A DNA stretch of 40,722 nt from assembly GCF_017115025.1 (NCBI RefSeq), contig NZ_JABXKM010000122.1, positions 1-40,722 on the forward strand. The letters are read 5' to 3'. Each line of letters starts with the position of its first letter. Position 1 is the first letter of the stretch. The position numbers were made by a program, and so were the translations under genes. The stretch is from Nostoc sp. NOS(2021) (lineage in GTDB: Bacteria > Cyanobacteriota > Cyanobacteriia > Cyanobacteriales > Nostocaceae). Below are positions 31,974 to 40,722 of this stretch, piece by piece. The notes below the pieces were generated by a model that worked only from the letters and a program-made list of their open reading frames with translations, ran no database searches and was not told the origin of the DNA.

Positions 31974-32650
31974 AAGTTAAAGTACTATCCTTATGTTGTC
32001 TGGCTTTGTGACACACTTTACTGTTCGTTCTTCTTAGCACATTTTTTGATAGTGAGATGTATCAGTTTCACGCGAAGTATTGCAATACAGTTCGGATCAC
32101 TAAAAATTTCAAGTTTTGGAACGCTGAAGACTTTCATCTCTAAAGGTCTTAGCTTTATTAACTTTGAGACTATGACCCATCCCTTGGATATCTATCAACG
32201 CACATAAACTGACATAAAACATCTCCAGAATCAAAGGGTGTAGAGATTTAGATTCGGAGAGGCGTCTATATAGTCAGTTACATGACCGAAAATATTTCTC
32301 AACTAACTAATTATAACATAGTTGACGGTTGAACTTTTTTCAACTATATCTCGGTTGATATTGATACCCCGAAAACAGCAAAAATACCTAAAGTAATTGG
32401 TGCGTCTCATTCACTCAGCATCTAGAAGAGAAGCAATCTTCAACCCCTGCGATCGCTTAACTTCATACCCGACGAGAACTAACAGCGATCGCAATCACAA
32501 ACTACTACTTATAAGCTTTCAGGCTACTCAATTTACGAATGAGATAAACTGCTAAAACGCTTGGCTATGTACTGCTGAAAATGCCCTAAATTTGCTAAAT
32601 ATTAAAGGCATATTCAAGAGTTATTGATATAAATCATCCCCTAAATAAAT
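31974..32650. other. intergenic, no gene seen
   Basis: This stretch of about 680 bp is AT-rich. Two HIP1 sites stand at about 32448 and 32485. Frames such as the one through 31893-32207 look like shadows. I see no clear promoter. Confidence 0.5.
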
Positions 32651-32678
32651 CCCCAGGATTGTAAATATAATCCTGGGG
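32651..32678 (-). terminator. likely terminator of PstS-like gene
   Basis: CCCCAGGATT (32651-32660) and AATCCTGGGG (32669-32678) form a perfect 10-bp stem with an 8-base loop. On the minus strand, downstream of the PstS-like stop at 32761, it is followed by ATTTATTTAG. That T-rich tail is weak, so this is probable rather than certain. Confidence 0.55.
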
Positions 32679-32760
32679 TATAACCTTCATATCCTTGCCA
32701 AGATATTTATAAATCTAAAGGAGGCAAGGGCGGTTAAGACCAAAAACGGTATTCACGCAA

Positions 32761-34074
32761 TTATGGAGCTAAGTAAGTATTGACAAGAGTTGTAGCCTGC
32801 TTTTTAATGGCATCGGGAAGAGGAGCATATCCCCGAGCAGTAGCTATGTTGTTCGGGTTGGTTGTGACATTTGCTGGTGCTGGAACAGGTGGTACTCCTA
32901 AAGCCCAGTTGATGAATCCTTTAATACCAGCTGCTACCTTAGCGTCTGCGTATTTTCCATAAAATAGCACGTAACTTGCGTTAACAATGGGATAAGCATT
33001 TGCAGCTGTTGGATCAGTGACTACGAGTTTAATCCGCCGAGCATTTGCATCTTGGTCAGTCGCACCGACAAAAGCATTTCCAATTGAAGTTGGTGAGATG
33101 GGGTTGTAAGTACCTGCCTTGTTCTGTAAGACAGCAGCTTGCAGACCATTAGCTAACCGCGTAGCACTATCCACATAACCAATTGCACCAGCAGTAGTTT
33201 TGATCTTGGTGGCTACACCTCCACTTTTTGAGGCAAATTGGAAATTGGCTGGCCAAACAACTGTATTGGCTGGTAGTGGATTGGGTATACCGCCAGCTTG
33301 AGCAATACTTATTTCACCAACTCCTCTGTTCCATGTAGCACCAAATGCCGCCTTGAGATGACTGCTTAAAGTAAAAGTGTTACCACTACTGTCACTACGA
33401 TATACTACAACAATGGGCTTGTTGACTGCAATTATTGCGCCGCCGTTATCTGCTTTAATTTTGGCATCATTCCAATTTGTGATGGTGCCGTTAAGAATAC
33501 CAAGGTAAGTAGCTCGTGAAAGTTTAATTCCACCTGCTGGTACATTTAGACCAGTGGGGTTGTAAGCTAACGCAATTCCGACGGTGATCACAGGCACTTG
33601 GATGGGGATACCAGTATTGGGACCTGCACTAAGTTTTTCTGTTCCTGTTATGGGGTCATCACTAGCTGCAAAAGAGACTGGGGGATTGATAGTTGCCCCA
33701 GTCGCGGGTGGTGGGGTTTGAGTGAAAAAAGCTGTTAACCCTGCACTACTATTAATCGAAGCATATCTGAATGTAACGAGCGGATTGACTGAACCTGGAG
33801 GATTGAGGGTTGAAGGATTTCCAAGACCGTAAGTGTTAAACCATGAGCCTTGTGGGGCATAAGGAGAGGTAGTTCCTATACCCACAAACAAAGTATTTAC
33901 ACTGCCTGCACCTGCACCATTTATGGAGGTTACTCCAGCTGGGGCAGGGGTCGTGGCGGTCTGAGCTAGAGATTTCTGAGTAGCAGATTGACCTACTACT
34001 AAACCAGTTGCGATGACAAGTACAGAAATTGAACTTGCTAAATAGGTCAATTGACGATCGCGATAAAAAGCCAT
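32761..34074 (-). CDS. PstS-like phosphate-binding protein, orphan
   Basis: This periplasmic solute-binding protein of about 437 residues belongs to the PstS (phosphate ABC transporter) type. The N-terminus has a signal anchor (LASSISVLVIATGLVVGQSA). Next are INGAGAGSVNTLF and SAGLTAFFTQ (phosphate-binding loops), then FAASDDPI, VVVYRSDSSGNTFTLSSHLK and GAIGYVDSATRLAN, which match PstS motifs. It is longer than PstS proteins of about 320-340 residues, with Pro- and Ala-rich inserts. The ATG at 34074 has AAGGAG seven bases upstream, which decides it over the longer frame from 34107. No pstC, pstA or pstB lies nearby, so it may serve another transporter or a sensing role. I could not find a good PHO box. 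Confidence 0.85.
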   Translation of the reverse strand: MAFYRDRQLTYLASSISVLVIATGLVVGQSATQKSLAQTATTPAPAGVTSINGAGAGSVNTLFVGIGTTSPYAPQGSWFNTYGLGNPSTLNPPGSVNPLVTFRYASINSSAGLTAFFTQTPPPATGATINPPVSFAASDDPITGTEKLSAGPNTGIPIQVPVITVGIALAYNPTGLNVPAGGIKLSRATYLGILNGTITNWNDAKIKADNGGAIIAVNKPIVVVYRSDSSGNTFTLSSHLKAAFGATWNRGVGEISIAQAGGIPNPLPANTVVWPANFQFASKSGGVATKIKTTAGAIGYVDSATRLANGLQAAVLQNKAGTYNPISPTSIGNAFVGATDQDANARRIKLVVTDPTAANAYPIVNASYVLFYGKYADAKVAAGIKGFINWALGVPPVPAPANVTTNPNNIATARGYAPLPDAIKKQATTLVNTYLAP

Positions 34075-34482
34075 ATCAAGCTCCTTCAAATTAATTTCCG
34101 GTTCCACACCATATCAAATCCAAATCAAGTGTCAAACTGGCGATTACAAACAACCTTCTATAAGCACAACAAATTGACATTAAAAAGGTTATTAATAAAT
34201 CAATAGTTTGCACAAAACGCCGAGGAATGTAGAGCAAATCAGAGGTAAACTTTGAAAGATGTAGAGGGCGTTAAGCTATTCCTAATCCACCCAATTGCAT
34301 AATTAGTCGTTAGTTAAAAACTCTACATTTCCAAAGTAAGTTTGTATAAATAAACATTCAGTGGCTTGAGGATAAGGGAGTGGTTACTAGGTACTATGAA
34401 TCATGCCTCAATTCCCATTTTCAGTCTCTTATTCCGTTTTAAAAAGCCATGTTTAATTTTACCCACTTACTTATTATTTGGG

Positions 34483-34609
34483 ATGGCAATTTCATCTGAA
34501 TTATGAAAATCACTTTCTTTAATGTAGACGCGCAGTAGTTTGCCACAAGCTACCGCTAAATGCGAAGTAAAGAAAGTCAGATTTTCACAAATCTTTTAGG
34601 ACTGCTATA
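34483..34609. mobile_element. MITE-like element of the 18083 family
   Basis: GAAAATCACTTTCTTTA (34505-34521) is inverted at 34568-34586 apart from a 2-base gap. Outer ends (GATGGCAATTTCAT.. and ..TAGGACTGCTATA) match those of the element at 18083-18185. No gene is inside. Confidence 0.6.
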
Positions 34610-35440
34610 GCTAATAGCTGTTAAAATTTGCCAACGAAATCAACAGTATAGTGTTAAGGTAAAGATTAAATCATGATTAGATTATGGAATGATTAAAAAA
34701 CTTAAATATTTTTCTGGAATTTAGAGGTGTTTGAAAAGTGGTTTTTGTAGCGCTTTTTTATTAATTCGCCAGAGTAAAATCTAAAAATTTCGCTTACATA
34801 TAGTTTTGCTTATTAAGCTTTTTTTTAGAGGTTTTAATAAGTATTTAATAGAGGTTACGCAGTTGACAAATTAACCAGTATATGTATCAACTAAAATACG
34901 TTGTTTCAGCATTTTATTAGTTGCGTAGGTGCAACCGAACCAAGGCATCGCAAAAAAATAGCTGAAAAATCAGGAGCATCTCAGTGAAAGCAAATATATC
35001 AGATGAGAAACAAGATTCTTGCTCCCTCTCCTTGGTAAGGAGAGGGTTGGGGTGAGGTTTTACAAGGCTTTTTACACTCATTGAGATGCAAGAGAAAAAT
35101 CTAGCTATAATACCAGAAACCTATACTCCGTATTTGGCGTTTTCTGTCAACGGGTAAGCTACGGTATATTTTTTGACAACCAAACAATTTGTAAACATTC
35201 GGAATATTTAGACAAAAGGATAAAGCGTGGTATATTTCGTGCTATCGACGATAGACTGATTAACGCCTATGTGAATAGTAGTGCTAGTATAATCTCCAAA
35301 AGTATTCCCAAACTCCTTTACAAATGGGATACTTTAGCCACTGCGTTGCAACTTCTCCAAATTTGGAGTAAATCATGTAGTAATTTCTAGTGCGTTAGGT
35401 AAGGATAAAACTTTACAAAAGGGTTAGTTGGAGGAATAAA
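34610..35440. other. long gap before secretion-like operon
   Basis: AT-rich sequence of about 830 bp. It contains a GAGGTGTTTGAAAAGT site (34725, like the ends of the 16483 element), a CCCTCTCC/GGAGAGGG hairpin piece (about 35024-35053) and the hairpin AAAGTAT-TCCCA/TGGGATACTTT (35299-35335). No credible gene of more than 50 codons was seen. Confidence 0.5.
35355..35368. promoter_or_regulatory. perfect 14-bp palindrome, possible operator
   Basis: CTCCAAATTTGGAG is fully palindromic. It lies about 80 bp before the small gene at 35441 and 420 bp before the secretion operon. Whether a protein binds it cannot be read from sequence. Confidence 0.35.
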
Positions 35441-35536
35441 ATGTTTTCTCTAGAACTTGTAACTATGCTCCCAAGTATTGTCTGGCGTTTCTACCGGATT
35501 CTCCAACCTCTAACTGAGGCAAAAGCGCCGGGATAG
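35441..35536 (+). CDS. possible 31-residue small protein
   Basis: ATG at 35441 has GGAGG seven to eight bases upstream, one of the best ribosome binding sites in the window. The frame MFSLELVTMLPSIVWRFYRI, then LQPLTEAKAPG ends at TAG 35534-35536. The first half is hydrophobic and aromatic, so it may insert in the membrane. It could be a leader peptide for the secretion operon beginning 250 bp later, or a chance frame. No family known. Confidence 0.4.
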   Translation: MFSLELVTMLPSIVWRFYRILQPLTEAKAPG

Positions 35537-35788
35537 AAAAAATTTAGCAGGACTGTAGCAGTTCTGGTTTCAAGCTCGAAACCTAGTTTCTCAAACCACG
35601 CATACTTAGCTTTTAAATAAAATTTAATATTCTATTAACTTAGCTTAATAAAAATTAATATATCATGTAGAACTTTACTACAAACTTCATAATTTTATTA
35701 AAAATGAATGTTCAATCATGTTAAGTTATAAATAACTGTAAAGTTTTAGACAACCAACACTCATAGTACGCCATAGGAAAATTAGCAA

Positions 35789-36409
35789 ATGTCTAGACAA
35801 AGTTCTCATGAGAGAAACTTTTTCAAAGCTTTAACTGGTAGTGCGGTCAAAGGATTTCATAACTTAAGACTGGGACTGAAATCTGGCCTGATTATTCTGG
35901 TTGAGTCTGTACCTTTTTTGATTGCTTGTGCTGTACTTGTAAGCGTTATCAGCCTAAAAAGTCCTATCCTGCTCTTTTGTTTACTAGTTGGTAGTTTAAT
36001 TGCAATCATCACCCAGCAGATTGGGGAGCAGGTGAATTTACCAAGGCGATCGCTAGTATTATTACAAATTTTAGCAGCAGCCATCATCCTGAGTTTATAT
36101 TGGTTAGACTGTTTTGCAGCCCCCGCCCAAGCACAGTTTTTTGGAGAAGCTGAAAAGTTTTTCAAAAAAACCTTACAAAATGGTTCAGGAACAAATGCTG
36201 GTAGTAGCGACACACCAGTAAGCTTGATATTTAATGTGTTACGGGCGATTTACTTACTCTATATTGCAATTTCCCTGGTTGGTGTGATTAACGCAGTGCG
36301 TAAAGATGAAGATTGGCAAAGCATTGCCAGAACTCCCCTATTAGTCGTTGTTGCTGTTACCATTGCTGATGTACTCACACGCTTTGTAATTGGCGATAGC
36401 AGTAAATAA
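35789..36409 (+). CDS. VirB2/TrbC-like pilin with polytopic leader
   Basis: This 206-residue protein has two parts. Residues 1-115 hold three hydrophobic spans (about 32-54, 57-76, 88-106) and end in FAAPAQAQF, a good signal-peptidase site after residue 115 (AQA/Q). The remaining 91 residues have a short polar start and two spans (about 146-170 and 183-200), the size and layout of VirB2/TrbC pilins. It is first in an operon with VirB3-, VirB4- and VirB5-like genes, 14 bp from the next. Cleavage would release a pilin from an unusually large membrane-embedded leader. The pilin assignment depends mainly on gene order and two-span layout; sequence match alone is weak. Confidence 0.65.
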   Translation: MSRQSSHERNFFKALTGSAVKGFHNLRLGLKSGLIILVESVPFLIACAVLVSVISLKSPILLFCLLVGSLIAIITQQIGEQVNLPRRSLVLLQILAAAIILSLYWLDCFAAPAQAQFFGEAEKFFKKTLQNGSGTNAGSSDTPVSLIFNVLRAIYLLYIAISLVGVINAVRKDEDWQSIARTPLLVVVAVTIADVLTRFVIGDSSK

Positions 36410-36423
36410 TTCAGATATTTAAA

Positions 36424-36795
36424 ATGTCTCAAGAGCGGGAACAAGAATTTCGTCCAGTCAATCAAGTTCTGGGAAGCCAACCTTCATTAGGACCAATTCC
36501 GGCCGATCAAATTCTTCCTTGGACGGTAATTGCCTTAGCCTCCTACTTTATAATCAATGGGATTTTTGGTGGGATTTTCCAAGAAGAGTTTCAAAAATGG
36601 TTGTGGACAGTACTGATTACTGGTTGGGGAATCGGAACTTGGTGGATTTTAACTGGTGGTAGGAGTTGGAGCTTTTTAAGTAAATTTATTGGCGTTCCCG
36701 CTTGGACAAGAGGCTTTGCTCGTTATCAAAGCTTACTAGAAGTTAACCATGAAGCAAAAAATCGGAAAACAAAGCGTCGGCATCGCCGGAAATGA
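36424..36795 (+). CDS. VirB3/TrbD-like small membrane protein
   Basis: This 123-residue protein has an N-terminal polar region of about 30 residues, two close hydrophobic segments (ILPWTVIALASYFIINGIFG, about 29-48; WLWTVLITGWGIGTWWILTG, about 58-77) and a basic C-terminus (KNRKTKRRHRRK). VirB3 and TrbD proteins have this short hydrophobic hairpin and associate with VirB4 in the inner membrane. Its last 47 bases overlap the VirB4-like start at 36749, implying coupled translation. Because these proteins share little sequence, position in the operon is the main evidence. It starts 14 bp after the pilin-like stop. Confidence 0.6.
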   Translation: MSQEREQEFRPVNQVLGSQPSLGPIPADQILPWTVIALASYFIINGIFGGIFQEEFQKWLWTVLITGWGIGTWWILTGGRSWSFLSKFIGVPAWTRGFARYQSLLEVNHEAKNRKTKRRHRRK

Positions 36796-39496
36796 AAGTA
36801 GATTAACACCATTTGAAGATGCCTTACACTTGGCGACAATGCTACGTGTCGCAATGAATGGACGTGATATTGGCGCTTACCTTTTGACAAAAGGCACTCA
36901 AAAAGATCGCTTCTGCTTTGTTTTTGGTTTTGACTGTAAGGGAATTCATACCACCTTAAGACCTGAACAAATCGATACACTTTTTAATAACATTGAAGCC
37001 GGATTGAAAGACATCCCTAGCGGTGAAAGAATGACACTGCATTTGGGATCTTTTAGTTCAGACAAAGAGCGCCAAAAAGAATTAGCATCACTCATCAGAA
37101 ATACGCCATCACGAGATATCAAATATCTGTTGATGGCGGAAAGAGCTAGAGTCAAAGAACTGACTATTTCTGGTATTCGTAAGCCAAAATTTTTGCGGAT
37201 TTATGTCACTTATACCATTGAATCCAACTCCACACATGCAGATGATTGGATAGAGAAGCTTTTAGTCAAAGCTGAATCATGGTGGTTGAAATTCAAAGGT
37301 GAACTCACAGAAGTAGAAAATCAGCGCATTGAAACCCTGATCATAAATGCTTATAAACAGGGTTTTCTGCGTTGGGAACAAATTTTATCTAACCAAATGG
37401 GATTGGATGTCAAGCCTTTGAAAGCTGATGAACTTTGGGAGGAAATCTGGAGAAGGTTTAATGATACAGATCCAATAGATATTCCCCAGTTAATGACTTT
37501 AGATGAACAAGGACTGCACGAGCAAGTTAATTCAGATTTAGCTAGTACTAAATTGCTTGTAGACAATATCCACGGCACAACTTTGCTGATGGAGTCTAGC
37601 ATACCTTGTGCCGATCGCCGCTGGGTTAATGTTAACAATCGTTATATTGGCGCACTGTCATTTCTCGAAAAACCTGGAGGTTGGTCAAACAAATCTACCC
37701 AACTGCGCTATTTATGGGAACTGTTGGCCAGAGAAACAGTAGTAGATACAGAGATTTTTTGTGAGTTGACTGCCGCAAATCCAGCCGTGGTGAAAACTAC
37801 CCTGCAACGAGTGCTGAAACAGTCAAACATGACGACAATTATGGCTCAAGAAAAAAGTAAAACTATTGATGTCAATGCTCAATTAAAGTTAAAGAAATCG
37901 GTAGCAGCCCAAGAACAATTATATGAAGGTGCAGTCCCGATTTATACGAGTGTCGTCATTTTGGTACATCGTCCAACTGTAGAGAAATTAGATGAGGCAA
38001 CAAGATATATTGAAAACTGTTTTCAACGTCCAGCAAGAGTAATTAGAGAAACTGAGTACGCCTGGAAAATTTGGCTACAAACTCTACCGATAGTTTGGGA
38101 AGGTTTGTTAGCAACACCTTTCAATCGTCGCCAGCTATATTTAACAAGTGAAGTTCCCGGATTAATGCCTTTAGTTTTAACTAAAAGAGGTGATAAAGAA
38201 GGCTTTGAGTTGATTGCTGAAGAAGGCGGAACACCCGTACATTTAGATTTATTTAATCAACACAAAAATTTAGCTTTGTTTGCGACAACTCGTGCTGGTA
38301 AATCGGTGTTGGTATCAGGGATTTTAACTCAGGCTTTGGCGCATGGCATTCCGGTAGTGGCGTTAGATTTTCCCAAACCTGATGGTACATCTACTTTCAC
38401 TGACTACACAGAGTTTATGGAGGGGAATGGAGCCTATTTTGATATCTCTAAACAATCGAATAACTTATTTGAACAGCCAGATTTACGATCGCTAGATCCA
38501 GAACAACAGCGCGATCGCTTCCTCGATTATACCGCCTTCCTAGAATCAGCTTTAATGACAATGGTTTTAGGATCATCTACTGAAAGTCAAATTTTATCGC
38601 AAACCGTGCGATCGCTGCTCAACCTAGCATTAGAAGCCTTCTTTGCAGATGAGGGCATCAAAGAGCGATATCGACAGGCGATGGCGGGAGGATTTGGCAC
38701 TCATGCTTGGCAGAAAACCCCTACCTTAAAAGATTTTCTCTTTTTCTGCTCACCAGAATACTTGCAGCTAGATTCTTTAAGTGGCAGAGTAGAAGACGCC
38801 CTCAGTCAAATTCAGCTGCGCTTGCGGTTTTGGCTTTCTAGTCGTGTGGGACAAGCCATTTCTGCACCATCCAGCTTTCCTACCGATGCACAACTTTTAG
38901 TTTTTGCGCTCAGAAACCTATCAGATAATGAAGATGCAGCCGTACTATCCTTGAGTGCCTATTCAGCAGCACTACGACGCGCACTCAGCAGTCCAGCTTC
39001 TATATTCTTTATCGATGAAGCACCAATTCTATTTGAATTCGAGCAAATTTCTGACTTAGTTGGCAGGATTTGTGCCAACGGCGCTAAAGCCGGTATCAGA
39101 GTCATCCTATCAGGACAAGATCCTGATACTATTGCCAAATCTAAAGCTGCATCTAAAATTTTGCAAAACCTGACAACACGATTGATTGGACGGATTCAGC
39201 CAGTTGCAGTGGATAGTTTTGCAGACATCTTAAAGTATCCCCGCCAAGTTATTTCTCGTAATGCCTCAGAAAGCTTTTTTCCCCGCAAAGAAGGCGTTTA
39301 TAGCCAATGGCTACTAGATGATAACGGTATTTACACATTCTGCCGTTACTATCCAGGTTACGAACAATTAGCAGCAGTTGCAAATAACCCCTCTGAACAA
39401 ACTGCACGTAGCAAAATGATGCAACTTCATAGCAATAAATATGAAGCAATTTCTGCATTTGCACGTCAGTTAGTGGCTAATTTACGTAGTAGTTAA
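36749..39496 (+). CDS. VirB4/TrbE-like secretion ATPase
   Basis: This 915-residue protein is the energy-providing ATPase of a type IV secretion or conjugation system. Walker A is TTRAGKSV near residues 512-519, Walker B is SIFFIDEAPILFE near 752-758, and a further motif is ILSGQDPDTIAKS. The N-terminal 400 or so residues are divergent but of the size typical of VirB4/TrbE/TraC. The C-terminal half is a RecA-like fold. Length (about 800-920 in family) fits. It is co-transcribed with the pilin-like gene before it, overlapping the VirB3-like gene by 47 bp, and with the VirB5-like gene after it. HIP1 sites are rare in this operon (two in about 4.7 kb), suggesting acquisition. Secretion target unknown: DNA or protein. 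Confidence 0.85.
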   Translation: MKQKIGKQSVGIAGNESRLTPFEDALHLATMLRVAMNGRDIGAYLLTKGTQKDRFCFVFGFDCKGIHTTLRPEQIDTLFNNIEAGLKDIPSGERMTLHLGSFSSDKERQKELASLIRNTPSRDIKYLLMAERARVKELTISGIRKPKFLRIYVTYTIESNSTHADDWIEKLLVKAESWWLKFKGELTEVENQRIETLIINAYKQGFLRWEQILSNQMGLDVKPLKADELWEEIWRRFNDTDPIDIPQLMTLDEQGLHEQVNSDLASTKLLVDNIHGTTLLMESSIPCADRRWVNVNNRYIGALSFLEKPGGWSNKSTQLRYLWELLARETVVDTEIFCELTAANPAVVKTTLQRVLKQSNMTTIMAQEKSKTIDVNAQLKLKKSVAAQEQLYEGAVPIYTSVVILVHRPTVEKLDEATRYIENCFQRPARVIRETEYAWKIWLQTLPIVWEGLLATPFNRRQLYLTSEVPGLMPLVLTKRGDKEGFELIAEEGGTPVHLDLFNQHKNLALFATTRAGKSVLVSGILTQALAHGIPVVALDFPKPDGTSTFTDYTEFMEGNGAYFDISKQSNNLFEQPDLRSLDPEQQRDRFLDYTAFLESALMTMVLGSSTESQILSQTVRSLLNLALEAFFADEGIKERYRQAMAGGFGTHAWQKTPTLKDFLFFCSPEYLQLDSLSGRVEDALSQIQLRLRFWLSSRVGQAISAPSSFPTDAQLLVFALRNLSDNEDAAVLSLSAYSAALRRALSSPASIFFIDEAPILFEFEQISDLVGRICANGAKAGIRVILSGQDPDTIAKSKAASKILQNLTTRLIGRIQPVAVDSFADILKYPRQVISRNASESFFPRKEGVYSQWLLDDNGIYTFCRYYPGYEQLAAVANNPSEQTARSKMMQLHSNKYEAISAFARQLVANLRSS

Positions 39497-39606
39497 TCGA
39501 GTTATGTAAGTAGTTAACAGTGATTCAAAAAGTTAGAAATCATAGTGAAAAAGTTAAATTTATGACTGACTACTTAATTTCATCTACCTTTTTCAGGCAC
39601 AAATCT

Positions 39607-40455
39607 ATGCAAAAAACTACCATTTTGACTTTGACGTTGCTATCCCTGGCAATCCTACCAGCAATGGCACAAATTCAGACGAGCGGATTAGGCGAGGTTT
39701 GGACTGATTTTAAATCATATTCCACAGATTTACAAGATTACCTTCAATATAATCTCAGCGACAACTTAAAGCCTGTAGAAGTACAAAGTCAAAATGCTCT
39801 AAGTAATTCCAAGGGAGACTTGAATCTACCTAACCCCGTCGCTGCGGGAAAAACAGTTCGTGATAATTTGATTGACTACTCTTCTAGTTCAGACTCTAGA
39901 TCAAACCGCTTTGAGAATAATTCCGCAGTGCAGGGAAATTTAGTTAGTAATGAACTAAATCGTGTAATTACCCGTGGAGTAGCGGTAGGAGTTCTTGGTA
40001 AAAATGGACAAATTCGGACAAAAGTAAAGTTAGAAAATACTGAAAACACACTAAAAAATATTGCCGATATTACCGACCAGGCAGAGGTAGGGGGCAAAGG
40101 ATTTATTGATAAAGTTGCCAATTTAATTCCTACACCTGCTTCTACTCCTGTAGCTGCTACTGCTGGAGATATTGCAACTACCGGTGCTATTTCGGCTTTA
40201 TCACAATTAATAGGTGCTACTCAATTGCAAAGTATTAAGATTCAACAGGCACAATCACAAATTCTCGGTGAAACATTTGCTCAGACAATACAAACGAATC
40301 AGTCTTTACAATATTCTAATTTAAATTTAGCAAATATTTCTCAGCAAGCAGAAGAGGCGAATCGCGCTCGGAGAGTAGAAACATCTACAGAAGCGGCGCG
40401 ACTTTTACGAGCTACTTCTCAACTAGATTTGTTTGGCAGAAAAGTTGGGAAGTAG
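39607..40455 (+). CDS. secreted VirB5/TrbJ-like protein
   Basis: This protein of about 282 residues starts with a signal peptide (residues 1-18, TTILTLTLLSLAILPAMA, cleavage before QIQ). The mature part is Asn-, Ser- and Gln-rich and largely helical (LGETFAQTIQTNQSLQYSNL, ISQQAEEANRARRVETSTEA), as in VirB5/TrbJ minor pilus components, which sit at the tip or the base of the pilus. An upstream in-frame GTG at 39520 would add 29 residues before the signal peptide and is less likely. It follows the ATPase gene by about 110 bp. The family match is by order and architecture rather than clear motifs. Confidence 0.6.
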   Translation: MQKTTILTLTLLSLAILPAMAQIQTSGLGEVWTDFKSYSTDLQDYLQYNLSDNLKPVEVQSQNALSNSKGDLNLPNPVAAGKTVRDNLIDYSSSSDSRSNRFENNSAVQGNLVSNELNRVITRGVAVGVLGKNGQIRTKVKLENTENTLKNIADITDQAEVGGKGFIDKVANLIPTPASTPVAATAGDIATTGAISALSQLIGATQLQSIKIQQAQSQILGETFAQTIQTNQSLQYSNLNLANISQQAEEANRARRVETSTEAARLLRATSQLDLFGRKVGK

Positions 40456-40722
40456 GATTTTAGGATAAAAAAACTCTAACTTTCCAGACAATTTTTAAAA
40501 TCCTTAAGAGGTTGTTTGAAAAGTGGTTGCCTGTGATTTGAGGGACTTATTGATCCCCCCTAGCCCTCCTTAAAAAGGCTACGGTGTACACACAAGTCGA
40601 ATTACCCCCCTTAATCCCCACTTATTAAGGGGGGAAACAAGAAATCTAGTTTCCTCACGCCACATGCTTCAAGTCGGGCATTGCCCGCCCAACGCAGTGG
40701 CTCCCCTTTATAAGGGGAGGGT
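40456..40722. repeat. repeat-rich tail beginning TGTTTGAAAAG
   Basis: After the VirB5-like stop, TAAGAGGTTGTTTGAAAAG (about 40505-40523) matches the ends of the MITE-like element at 16483-16775. The following sequence holds CCCCCCTTAATCCCC...GGGGGG, GCCCGCCCAACGCAGTGG, and a CCCCTTTATAAGGGG palindrome, none coding. The element probably continues past the window end, and the secretion operon may resume beyond it. Confidence 0.6.

Noticed and set aside
31893..32207. 104-codon plus-strand frame
   Set aside because: It starts antisense inside the gene at 31545-31973, lacks a ribosome binding site and has irregular composition.
34120..34220. PHO-box-like TTAATAA repeats upstream of the PstS-like gene
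   Set aside because: Spacing and matches to the CTTAACCT-type direct repeats are poor; AT-rich chance sequence explains them.

Overview
The window looks like the chromosome of a filamentous, probably heterocyst-forming cyanobacterium (Nostoc/Anabaena type). The grounds are about three dozen copies of the HIP1 octamer GCGATCGC, 7-bp short tandem repeats (CCCAATG, GAATTTT and GAGTTAA types), many small hairpin repeats, and cyanobacterial families such as a PedR-type regulator, PxcA/CemA, DUF6391, DUF3134 and DUF6887/DUF6888. Family names come from reading the translated sequences, not from searches. I saw no rRNA, tRNA, CRISPR array or intact transposase gene.

1-9.3 kb: an alpha/beta hydrolase, an ECF-like sigma factor, a DUF2330/RnfD-like membrane pair, a CE4 polysaccharide deacetylase, a small secreted protein, a two-gene module of HipA-type kinase plus HIRAN protein, and a PfkB sugar kinase. 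The 3' end of the deacetylase is duplicated about 1 kb downstream, so the segment between looks inserted or rearranged.

9.6-13.3 kb: a small LuxR-type regulator close to PedR, a possible structured RNA, a DUF6391 protein, a GT4 glycosyltransferase and dTDP-glucose 4,6-dehydratase. 13.25-15.06 kb (minus strand): a RelE/ParE-type toxin followed by an antitoxin fused in frame to a second HTH plus an ImmA/IrrE metallopeptidase. A strong internal ribosome binding site suggests a second, shorter product.

15.2-31.2 kb: a Ser/Thr kinase, a stand-alone HsdR-N-like nuclease domain, MsrA, two LRV-repeat proteins (one frameshifted) around a DUF202 protein, a large UvrD/AddB-like protein, PxcA, a DUF6888-DUF6887 pair (the first with a degenerate start codon), small membrane proteins, MltA and DUF3134. 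Non-autonomous inverted-repeat elements fill many gaps.

31.5-40.7 kb: an unknown protein, an orphan PstS-like binding protein, a long repeat-rich gap of about 1.7 kb, then the start of a type IV secretion-like operon in the order pilin (VirB2/TrbC-like), VirB3-like, VirB4/TrbE ATPase, VirB5/TrbJ-like. It probably continues past the window end.

The strongest candidates for something new are the fused antitoxin-antitoxin-protease gene, the HipA/HIRAN pair, and the secretion cluster whose pilin follows a multi-membrane-span leader.
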